NCBI RefSeq assembly: GCF_000314995.1
Contig: NZ_BAEO01000027.1
Coordinates: 217,733-281,732, forward strand
Direction of reading: 5' to 3'
Source of the DNA: Paraglaciecola arctica BSs20135
GTDB taxonomy: Bacteria > Pseudomonadota > Gammaproteobacteria > Enterobacterales > Alteromonadaceae
Length of the DNA: 64,000 nt
The notes below the pieces were generated by a model. It was not told the origin of the DNA. It did no database searches and saw nothing but the letters and a program-made list of their open reading frames with translations. This document shows positions 54,701-60,870 of this stretch, one piece after another. A program made the translations under genes and the position numbers. Position 1 is the stretch's first letter, and every line of letters begins with the position of its first letter.

Positions 54701-55917
54701 TGCTTGATTGCAAAACAAATGCAGAGCTGATTATTGAGACTCAAGTATTAGAGACAATCCTGAGTAATCTTGTTTCTAATGCAATCAAATATGCAGACAG
54801 TTCAAGTGAAATTAAAATCATCTGTATGCTAGAAAATCCTTTTTGCATTATTAAAGTCACTAATATTGGAACTAATATTCCCGCAGAATTCGAAGACTCT
54901 ATTTTCGAAAAATTTTACCGCCTAGAACATCATTATAAATCTGAAGGTCAAGGAATAGGACTTGCGTCTAGTAGAGAGCTAACTGAGTCCTATCAAGGTA
55001 CGTTAACTTTGGATAATTCCCAGCCCAACTTGGTTCAGTTTATTGTTTCGCTGCCAATTGATCTGATTTTTAATATCGACCAAACATTAGTTGAAAATGA
55101 AATAGCAGCGAGTTTGCAAACAAACACAGCTCCAAATCAAGATAAAAGAAGACTGCTTATTGTTGAAGATAATTTGGAAATAAACCAATTTCTGGTGCAG
55201 TTATTAGCATCAAGCTATCAAGTATTAAGTGTACACAATGGTAAAGAAGCTGTTGAACTTATTGATGACTTTCAACCCGATTTGATTTTATCCGATGTTA
55301 TGATGCCGCTAATGGATGGGTTTGAGTTATGCCAATTTATCAGGCAAAGCAATAAGCCTTATAATAAAATTCCGATTATTTTGCTCACTGCTAAAAATGA
55401 TATGTTAAGCCAAAAACAAGGATTACAGGCTGGGGCAACAGACTATTTAAGTAAGCCTTTTAGCGGCGAAATATTAAAATTAAAAATAGCTAATTTATTA
55501 GATTCATCAACTGAAACAAGAAACAAGATTACAGAATCAGCATCCAGTCGCTTTCAAGTAGAGCTGTCAAAAGATGACACGCGCAATCGTTTTATTCAAC
55601 GGACTCAGGGCTTTTTAAAAGTACATTTTCCCGACCCTGAATTTAATGTAAAGAAGCTTTCAGAATTATTGGCTATGGATGAAAGAACGTTGAGGCGAAA
55701 AGCAGAACTTTATTTGTCACAAAAGCCCAAAGATATAATCCGAGAATACCGACTGCAGTGTGCTTATGAGATGCTAAAATCTGGCGACAGTATTTTGCAA
55801 ATATCATTATCTTGTGGTTTTACAACCTTGGCACATTTTTCGAAATGCTTTAAAGATAAGTTTCAGAACCCCCCCAAACAGGTTCAACGGGAACTCATTG
55901 TTACGAGAAACCAATGA
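51778..55917 (+). CDS. Hybrid two-component regulator (propeller sensor, kinase, receiver, AraC)
   Basis: A 1379-residue one-protein signalling system. A signal/anchor is followed by 14 Reg_prop blades (two seven-bladed propellers, to about residue 690; typical blade NSLSHD.V..I.EDSQGNLWIGT), a Y_Y_Y domain (about 760-835), a membrane helix (about 840-860), HisKA (His888 in ISHELKTP), a HATPase, a receiver (Asp1173 in ILSDVMMP) and an AraC-type DNA-binding domain (about 1265-1375). Such HTCS proteins are best known from Bacteroidetes, where they sense oligosaccharides and switch on polysaccharide loci. No such locus is adjacent. The start is TTG 51778 with AAGG upstream. Horizontal origin is possible. 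Confidence 0.9.
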   Translation: MFKKILIQFAISLSALILALLYSSTSFSKETTIRFQHLSIEDGLPQNSVLTILQDSTGFMWFGTETGLARYDGYSFKVFKHDLNDNNSLSHNYITKIVEDSQGNLWIGTRGGGLNFFNTQTELFTHYRHQSDNINSLSHDFIYSLIEDNQGNLWIGTVGGGLNFFNTKNHEFTHYRHQENDSTSLSHDNVMTIVEDHHDNLWIGTGNGLNYFNIKNEQFTSYHHNPNDLNSLSHNNVFSIVEDSKDNLWIGTRGGGLNYFNTKNGQFTHYRHQKNDPNSLNNDSVYTAIEDSQGNIWVGTFGGGLSYFNSKSKQFTQYHHQSNNPNSLSHDAVINLTEDNQGNIWIGTVGGGVNHFNINNGPFTHYSHRTNDFNSLSHNNVFSILEDSQGDLWVGTQTGGLNHFDSKNNQVTHYRHQANNLNSLSHDIVASVIEGRDGNIWIGTNKGVNHFNIKNKQFTHYSHQINDSNSLSHDVVLSMIKDSHGNLWIGTYSGVNHFNTTNKEFSHYRHQDDDTNSLSSDSVMSMLEDSQGNLWFGTSKGLNHFNPKTEQFTHYRHKANDSNSLSNDAVSTLTEDSRGNIWVGTYNGLNMFDTRLNKFKTYNKVNGLPDNVIYSTEEDKQGYIWVSTNLGLSRMEPKTETFKNYNVSDGLQSNEFNVGASFKSKTGELFFGGINGLNRFFPGNSKDDKQPPKVVITNMLLLNQSVPIAATASQTINSQTPDNQIIEKNTNFSLTKAIHATKSIILTHRDNIITFEFSALHYRNTKKNKFAYKLVGWDKDWVNTDYKNRRATYTNLPFGEYTFRVKASNSDGYWNEQGASLQIMVLPPPWKTWWAYSLYGLILLIVVFVYIRSQRHKLIFERQLNAQLESKVEARTKEKQHFIENISHELKTPLTLIFNALETISNAELSVENNKKISNIKHNGQRLLNLVEQLLSLANNEKSTAIKSIVALSHIGKQVINNFSTFASERDLTIVLDCKTNAELIIETQVLETILSNLVSNAIKYADSSSEIKIICMLENPFCIIKVTNIGTNIPAEFEDSIFEKFYRLEHHYKSEGQGIGLASSRELTESYQGTLTLDNSQPNLVQFIVSLPIDLIFNIDQTLVENEIAASLQTNTAPNQDKRRLLIVEDNLEINQFLVQLLASSYQVLSVHNGKEAVELIDDFQPDLILSDVMMPLMDGFELCQFIRQSNKPYNKIPIILLTAKNDMLSQKQGLQAGATDYLSKPFSGEILKLKIANLLDSSTETRNKITESASSRFQVELSKDDTRNRFIQRTQGFLKVHFPDPEFNVKKLSELLAMDERTLRRKAELYLSQKPKDIIREYRLQCAYEMLKSGDSILQISLSCGFTTLAHFSKCFKDKFQNPPKQVQRELIVTRNQ
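52021..53560 (+). repeat. Eleven tandem propeller-blade repeats
   Basis: Eleven consecutive units of about 135-145 bases encode near-identical blades (FTHYRHQ.ND.NSLSHD... ...NLWIGT.GGLNHFN). The blades before and after the array are more diverged, giving 14 in all. The high similarity makes the array prone to unit gain or loss and to assembly error. Confidence 0.85.
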
Positions 55918-56009
55918 ACCAGATATATTCACATTTATAATTATTGTGTAATGCTTAAAATAGCAATAATACCATTGCGTATAAATAGGTGATCAATGAT
56001 TGCGCAGGA

Positions 56010-56088
56010 AAAACTAACAAGAGCAAGACGCTTGATTGAGTAATGGCGAGCTATTGCGATTGAAAGCAACGTAGCCATTGTTAGTTTT
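56010..56088. repeat. Imperfect palindrome, family with core AATRGCSAGCTATTG (copy 1)
   Basis: The outer arms AAAACTAACAA (56010-56020) and TTGTTAGTTTT (56078-56088) are perfect complements. The interior is imperfectly symmetric around the core AATGGCGAGCTATTG (56042-56056). The same core, with two changes, is the centre of the larger palindrome at 59627-59728. It lies in the 258-base gap after the hybrid regulator gene. Confidence 0.65.
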
Positions 56089-56174
56089 AACCAGTAAGTG
56101 TAAGCAAATACTTATGCGGATTAGCATAAACAGCTAGCAAGAGAGTTTATTTTACCCTAATGATATTCTTATGA

Positions 56175-56471
56175 TTAGGAGGATAAAGTATTGAAACACT
56201 GCGTGATTTCTGCTGAATCAACCAAATTATTTATAGTCTCTTTAAAAGCAGAGACACACAAATCAGGGAATTCCACAGATAATACCAATTGAGTTTCTTC
56301 CTTTTTGAGACACATAATGTAAGCAAGTGGTAAATACTTAGCATTGAAGTTCTTTTTGAATACGGTCGTCCTTATTTGACTTGCTGAATATGTACTACGT
56401 TGCCCATACTCTTTTTCTAATAATGGACGTAACTTTTTAACATACCGTTTTATGGCAAATTTGTTGAACAT
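56175..56471 (-). CDS. Conserved hypothetical protein, 98 residues (possibly DUF6559-like)
   Basis: A small soluble basic protein, beginning MFNKFAIKRYVKKLRPLLEKEYGQRSTYSASQIRTTVF. It has no signal peptide or membrane helix. The plan of a basic helical start, a Tyr-Ser-x-x-Gln-Ile/Val-Arg-Thr segment and a Cys-containing C-terminal half is one I associate loosely with a DUF6559-type family of Alteromonadales. The identification is weak. A decayed second copy lies at 57686-57820, which shows the gene and its upstream region were duplicated. The promoter-like repeat is about 160 bases upstream of the start. Confidence 0.6.
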   Translation of the reverse strand: MFNKFAIKRYVKKLRPLLEKEYGQRSTYSASQIRTTVFKKNFNAKYLPLAYIMCLKKEETQLVLSVEFPDLCVSAFKETINNLVDSAEITQCFNTLSS

Positions 56472-56627
56472 AGGCTGCTTTCCTTTGAGTTAAGATTCTG
56501 CACTTAATTCTTTGTTGTTACCGGAATGGGTGTAACCAATAATCACCGGGGTATGATTTGGTTATTCATTAAACCATCTAAATACTATTGATGTTGCTGA
56601 TGAATCCCAACACTAAATTTCGGTGCG

Positions 56628-56703
56628 TATGATAGGAAAAAAATAACTCTAAAGCTTATCTGAATCGGGCGTTTTTTTATCAAAAGCGCTCTAAATAGAA
56701 TGG
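56628..56703 (-). promoter_or_regulatory. Promoter-like repeat, copy 2 of 3
   Basis: The minus strand carries TTGATA (56683-56678), exactly 17 bases, and GATAAG (56660-56655). The dyad GCGCTTTTGATAAAAAAACGC overlaps the -35 box. It lies between the 98-residue gene (start 56471) and the PEP-CTERM gene. The rest of the 56472-56851 gap is homologous to the stretch upstream of the decayed copy, apart from a stretch of roughly 40 bases present only here. Confidence 0.65.
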
Positions 56704-56851
56704 TGTCTGTTTTTTAAGTACTTTGTAAATGCAATGGAGTAATTTCAGTTGGAGAATGAAAGCACTAAATTAAAAAAAGACCAAAAGTAAAAATACTATT
56801 GGTCTCTCATTAAAAATTGTTAACCAATTTAAGTTCGAAATATTCTAAAAA

Positions 56852-57568
56852 TTAAGATTGTTTTTTAAATCTACGTGCTGATAATCCCATAAGGCCTAAT
56901 GCAAAAATGGCAAATGTAGAAGGCTCTGGTACAGCGGTCGTAGCATCAGGTTCATAGGTATAATTTACTGCAACTTTACCCCATGAACCGGTTTGAAATG
57001 AATTTCTAAAAAAACCAGTCCCAGAGTCAACGTTATTAGTAATAATTGTTTGTGCAAAACCCGAAAAATTAAATTCAATATCATTGCCTAAAGTGAATGC
57101 TGAAAAATCAACATTTGTTAAGGCTGAGCTAATTTCTCCACTTGATAAGCTATAGTTGAAAGTGTCGTCAACAGTATTTGTAATTAGGTTAAACGTCCCC
57201 GGTAAAGCACTTGAGTCACTTAAAAAAGGGTTGGTCTCTGTCGATGAGCGAAATATAAAGTCATCTGCTACGCTAGTACTAACTTTCCAATCTTGGAATA
57301 TAGAAATACCAACATCAGCTCGTCCGTTAGCAATACTTGTGTTTTGCTAAGAGCCTTCGCTATTCATTTGACCAAATACTGTGATGCCGACACCAGTTAA
57401 CGTGCCAAGGGCAGTATCAAATGAGTTAATTGATAGCGTTTCATTTAAGAAACCAATTTCAACATCATTTGTGCTTCCCTGATTTCCGAAGCTAACTTCT
57501 TGAGAAACAAGCCCTGCAAATGAGTTTGTGCTTGCAAGTAACAGACTTGTGATAAATAATTTTTTCAA
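56852..57568 (-). pseudogene. PEP-CTERM protein gene with an in-frame amber codon
   Basis: From TTG 57568 (AAGGAAG upstream) the frame encodes a signal peptide (KKLFITSLLLASTNSFAG) and a secreted beta-rich domain. A TAG lies at 57347-57349 after ...MNSEGS. The same frame then continues without another stop to TAA 56852-56854, ending in a complete PEP-CTERM sorting signal: VPEPSTFAIFALGLMGLSARRF. The whole frame is 239 codons with one stop. Such proteins are processed by exosortase, not encoded in this window. A single base change or a sequencing error explains the stop. A single-base correction would restore the protein. Confidence 0.82.
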
Positions 57569-57685
57569 AATACTTCCTTTATATATTTTTAATTTGATGG
57601 TGTGCGAGAACTGCTGATGGTACAAATTGCACCATATTGTTTACCTCTTTTTTTTAGTGGTTTTTGGCTTTTTGCACTTGATTTC

Positions 57686-57820
57686 AGCAAGTGGTAAATA
57701 CTTAATATTTAGATTGTTTTTGAATACATTTGTCCTTATCTACCTTGCGGAATATGCACTACGTTGACCATTCTTTTTCTAATATCAACCTAACCTTTTA
57801 ACATGGTGTTTATGAAACAT
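57686..57820 (-). pseudogene. Decayed second copy of the 98-residue gene
   Basis: Read on the minus strand with frame changes, this gives RSAYSAR*IRTNVFKNNLNIKYLPLAEI, matching RSTYSASQIRTTVFKKNFNAKYLPLAYI of the intact gene at 56175-56471. There is a stop in place of Gln, small deletions near the start with TGA and TAG, and loss of the 3' half beyond 57686. Upstream sequence up to 57994 is also homologous, so the original duplication covered gene plus promoter. Confidence 0.85.
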
Positions 57821-57918
57821 TGGCCCTACTCTTTAATTAGGGTTTTGTATCCATACCGGAATTGGTGTAACCAATAAACACCGAAGTATGATTTGGTTCT
57901 TCATTAAATTTAGGTTTT

Positions 57919-57994
57919 TATGATAGGAGAAAAATAGCTCTAATGCTTATCTGAATCGGGCAGTTTTTTATCAAAAACGCTCTAAATAGAATGG
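57919..57994 (-). promoter_or_regulatory. Promoter-like repeat, copy 3 of 3
   Basis: The minus strand carries TTGATA (57974-57969), 17 bases, and GATAAG (57951-57946), with the dyad GCGTTTTTGATAAAAAACTGC over the -35 box. It lies upstream of the decayed gene copy. Confidence 0.65.
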
Positions 57995-58050
57995 AATCGA
58001 TTTTTTAAGGCGCTTGGATTCAAATAATAAGTGCATAACTTGAAAGGGTA

Positions 58051-58089
58051 GAAAAAGCGGTCAGCTGAATATATGCTAATCGCTTTTTC
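58051..58089. other. Inverted repeat next to the IS30 remnant
   Basis: GAAAAAGCG (58051-58059) and CGCTTTTTC (58081-58089) are perfect complements with 21 bases between. It lies just before the transposase remnant and may be a terminal repeat pair fragment or a terminator. Confidence 0.4.
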
Positions 58090-58108
58090 TCCGGCAAGAT
58101 GTGCACCA

Positions 58109-58416
58109 ATGAATATATATAAACAACTGACCTATGAACCACGATGCCGGATTTATACTTTAAGTAAAATAGGTATGAGCCAAAATAAAATAGCCAAACA
58201 ACTAAAGGTAAAGTTTATCAATCACGTAGTAAGGATAAACAAGCTGGCAGAGGGTTTATTAAGAAGCGCATAAGTATTGATGAGCGCCCGCACGTTGTTG
58301 ATGATATAAGTCGAATTGGTGATTGGGAAATTGAGCTGATTATTGGCAAAGGCCACAGTGGTGCATTGGTTATTATTGTAGAACGGAAAACTAACCTGAC
58401 ATTGAGGGGGAATTAA
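58109..58416 (+). pseudogene. IS30-family transposase remnant
   Basis: The ATG at 58109 opens MNIYKQLTYEPRCRIYTLSKIGMSQNKIAKQLKV, the helix-turn-helix start of IS30 transposases. An internal deletion removes the middle. A shifted frame then gives RISIDERPHVVDDISRIGDWEIELIIGKGHSGALVIIVERKTNLTL, the first catalytic-core segment (DWE with the first Asp). It ends with TAA 58414-58416, and the rest of the core is missing. About 100 residues of a normal transposase of roughly 320-380 remain. It marks an old insertion among the decayed genes. Confidence 0.85.
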
Positions 58417-58564
58417 TAGTTTGTGATGCATTAGCAAAAAATCAATAAAATTTCAAAACGAACTATTGTAATAGACGGATGAAATATTAAACCAGAGTAT
58501 TCTTAACAAGGAAACAGGTTTAAAGAATAATACCGAGCCACTTCTCTTAGGCTTAGGTATAGAT

Positions 58565-58777
58565 CTAGCCTTGTTTGTGTTTACGTGCCATTCCCCAACC
58601 TATGATACCTGCACCTATTATTGCGCCTATCCATGCATAAGCTTCAGTTTCGGGTGAAAGTTGTTTGGCAAAGATGATTGTAAGCATCGAAAAAATACAC
58701 AGTCCCCAACCAAACATTTCGACTTTGCTTAAATATTTGGAGAGGAAAAAATTCGATTCTTTTGGGGTTTTCTGCAT
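58565..58777 (-). CDS. Small two-helix membrane protein, 70 residues
   Basis: The product has a soluble start (MQKTPKESNFFLSKYLSK) and two membrane helices, VEMFGWGLCIFSMLTIIFA and YAWIGAIIGAGIIGWGMA. It ends in a basic tail (RKHKQG). GAGG lies six bases before the ATG. I do not recognise a family. The Gly-rich second helix suggests helix packing or oligomerisation. It stands alone between the IS30 remnant and yjjX. Confidence 0.65.
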   Translation of the reverse strand: MQKTPKESNFFLSKYLSKVEMFGWGLCIFSMLTIIFAKQLSPETEAYAWIGAIIGAGIIGWGMARKHKQG

Positions 58778-58924
58778 GTTTAACCTCTATGGTTTTTTGA
58801 CTCAAAATACATTGGCTTTTATTTAGCGACACGATACCAGTTAATTCCAGAAAACCAAGGTTTTCAGACTGAAGCTTGATTTCACAAACGCAGGGCACAT
58901 TAATTGGGACAACTATTCCAGCTA

Positions 58925-59455
58925 TTATTGAAGATATAAATCTGCATGAATAAAAGGTGCCATAGCCAGTAAAGTCGCTTGACGATATACACTCTCCCTA
59001 GTGGCTAAGCCGTTGGTTAATAAGCCAATAGCGCCTCCTTTTTGTTTGATGTTGTTAGTGTTAAATAACCTGTCCATCACATGACCTAGTTCTTCGCCGT
59101 TTTGTAATGCTTGATAAATTACGGGTGGTAAAGGTAGGTTGCAACTGCGCCCAATAAACATGTGTTTTTGATTGGCGATAACAACAAAAGCAAAGGTGGC
59201 GGGACCGTATTCGAATTGGTCGACACCGCCTTCAATAGCCACATAAAAGTCGGCTTGACTGTGTTGTTGACAATATTTGACCCTATTGATGGCGCCAAGC
59301 TGTGTTTCTGGACTCGTCATAGGCTGTTCCGCTACCTTTGATGGTGCGTTTACACCAACACATTCTACTTCTTCTAGCGCCAACATATCGCATATTGCTG
59401 ACTTAGCCGCGTTAATCTTTACTGGGTTTTTTGATCCCACTACAATCTTTATCAT
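58925..59455 (-). CDS. yjjX: Inosine/xanthosine triphosphatase YjjX
   Basis: YjjX hydrolyses ITP and XTP and so keeps damaged purines out of nucleic acids. The 176-residue protein has VGSKNPVKINAAK at the start (the phosphate-binding loop), VAEQPMTSPETQLGAINR, and the family segment YVAIEGGVD. Near the end the stretches GHVMDRLF and QKGGAIGLLTNGLATRESVYRQATLLAMAPF are typical of YjjX. It is a single-gene unit. Confidence 0.95.
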   Translation of the reverse strand: MIKIVVGSKNPVKINAAKSAICDMLALEEVECVGVNAPSKVAEQPMTSPETQLGAINRVKYCQQHSQADFYVAIEGGVDQFEYGPATFAFVVIANQKHMFIGRSCNLPLPPVIYQALQNGEELGHVMDRLFNTNNIKQKGGAIGLLTNGLATRESVYRQATLLAMAPFIHADLYLQ

Positions 59456-59626
59456 TCAGTTGCTCGGTTAATTATCTAAGTTAATCTAAGTTAAATGACA
59501 AAATTGTAGCATTAAGCACTTTATTAATCTGAATTCGGGTTAAGACGTGCCGATTCTTTTAAAGTAACTATAATAAAAACAATAGGTTAGAAGCTTACTA
59601 TTTGTTTTGTAGCTTATTTAATTCAT

Positions 59627-59728
59627 CCAGTGCCGATATTATTGTGTTTATCAAGGCGAGCTTGTGAAGCAATAGCCAGCTATTGAGAGCAAGTTCAACG
59701 AAGATAGGCGCAATAATAGCGGTGCTGG
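59627..59728. repeat. 102-bp imperfect palindrome, same core family (copy 2)
   Basis: The element is symmetric about 59677.5. The outer arms CCAGTGCCGATATTATTG and CAATAATAGCGGTGCTGG pair with three mismatches. The centre is AATAGCCAGCTATT, which shares AATRGCSAGCTATTG with the palindrome at 56010-56088. The gap 59456-59842 holds no credible gene, and this is its main content. A REP/MITE-like intergenic element is the best reading. Confidence 0.7.
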
Positions 59729-59842
59729 ACGGTATGGCTTATCCCGACTTCAGGTTTATTAAAACTCTACTCGATTACCTTGATTTAGCGCGATATAATG
59801 CCAGTCGATTAATCAAAAATATTAAGAGTTAAACAGTCCGCG

Positions 59843-60016
59843 ATGAACAATGCACCCCCAGAATCTTTGATCCGCACTTGGGTTTGGATGATGTCCGAAA
59901 ACAATGATCCAGAACTGATGAATAAAGGCCGACAAAACTTGATCAGTGCTTTTGGCAGTTTACAAAAGGCTATTCAGTATATTGAACAACACGCAGATTC
60001 TAATGATGAGAATTAA
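59843..60016 (+). CDS. Small soluble protein, 57 residues
   Basis: ATG 59843 to TAA 60014-60016. The protein begins MNNAPPESLIRTWVWMMSENNDPELMNKGRQN and continues as helices (LISAFGSLQKAIQYIEQHA). It has no signal peptide. Codon use and composition look like a real protein, and the start TTG of the metallo-hydrolase lies 12 bases after its stop in the same frame, so ribosomes could reinitiate. The family is not recognised. Confidence 0.6.
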   Translation: MNNAPPESLIRTWVWMMSENNDPELMNKGRQNLISAFGSLQKAIQYIEQHADSNDEN

Positions 60017-60028
60017 AGCCTTTCTTTC

Positions 60029-60784
60029 TTGAAAGTCCATAAGTTGCAAGGGCATATTCAAACCATTTATTTGGTGGAGTATGCCGAAAAATTGTTATTA
60101 CTTGATGGTTGTTGTCGTGCAGATATCAGTAAACTTGAGCAGTTTATTGCTGGGGAATTAGCTCGGCCATTCTCTGATTTAAAGCTGATTGTTGTCACCC
60201 ATATGCACCCTGATCATGCAGGGGCCGCTCACAAATTGCGTAAAATTACAGGTTGTAAAATTGCGAGTGCGAATATGTCGAGCCAATGGTATAAAGGCCT
60301 AAGGGGCAGGTTTATGCATTTGGTGGATATTGCTCTAGCCATGTGGGTGGCGAGTAGAATGGGCAAAACCAGAAAAAATTTATGGTATCCAGCCCATCTT
60401 AAAATTGATTATGCCTTAGCAGATCAAGCTAAACTCCCCGGTTTTGATGAATGGTGTGTGTTGTTGACTCCAGGTCATACAGATCGAGATTTATCTGTGT
60501 TGCACCTAGCTTCAAAACGGATCTATGTAGGAGATTTATTGGTCAAAGTTAAAGACCGCTTTATTCCACCTATTCCAGTGAATTATCCTAGTCAGTATCT
60601 CGCTTCAATTCTAACTCTGCAAGCCTTGCGACCTGCTTCCATTATGCTGGCCCATGGTGGTGAAGTGGAGTTTTCTGAGCGAGATTTTGCCCATGTTTTG
60701 ACAGTGGCACCTAGAAAACCCTTTACCATATGGACTCCGGCTAAAAATAAATTGAAGCGTTTATTACTCAGAAAAAAGGGCTAA
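60029..60784 (+). CDS. MBL-fold metallo-hydrolase
   Basis: A 251-residue protein of the metallo-beta-lactamase superfamily. The metal site is THMHPDHAGAAH (HxHxDH, about residue 56), the later His in LTPGHTDRDLS, the Asp in IYVGDLL, and a final His in LAHGGEVEF. The substrate is not evident; members include glyoxalase II, lactonases and thiol-linked hydrolases. The start is TTG 60029 with a weak ribosome site, consistent with coupling to the small upstream gene. A basic insert with two hydrophobic stretches (HLVDIALAMWVASRMGKTRK) sits after the first motif. Confidence 0.88.
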   Translation: MKVHKLQGHIQTIYLVEYAEKLLLLDGCCRADISKLEQFIAGELARPFSDLKLIVVTHMHPDHAGAAHKLRKITGCKIASANMSSQWYKGLRGRFMHLVDIALAMWVASRMGKTRKNLWYPAHLKIDYALADQAKLPGFDEWCVLLTPGHTDRDLSVLHLASKRIYVGDLLVKVKDRFIPPIPVNYPSQYLASILTLQALRPASIMLAHGGEVEFSERDFAHVLTVAPRKPFTIWTPAKNKLKRLLLRKKG

Positions 60785-60807
60785 AACTAGCTAGTCTTAG
60801 CCCTTTT
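60774..60807. terminator. Bidirectional terminator after the metallo-hydrolase gene
   Basis: AAAAGGGCTAA (60774-60784) and TTAGCCCTTTT (60797-60807) form an 11-base stem, with a palindromic ACTAGCTAGT in the loop. The stem has A and T runs at its bases. It lies between the convergent metallo-hydrolase and GMC genes and includes the end of the former. Confidence 0.85.
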
Positions 60808-60870
60808 AAAATTGTTCACTTTGAATGAAAGCAGTACCAAGAAGCTTGCTTCTCCCGAGTTGAAAGGCAT

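Noticed and set aside
58644-58898. 84-codon minus-strand frame beside the small membrane protein
   Set aside because: It overlaps the better-supported 70-residue membrane protein in another frame and has no sensible domain.
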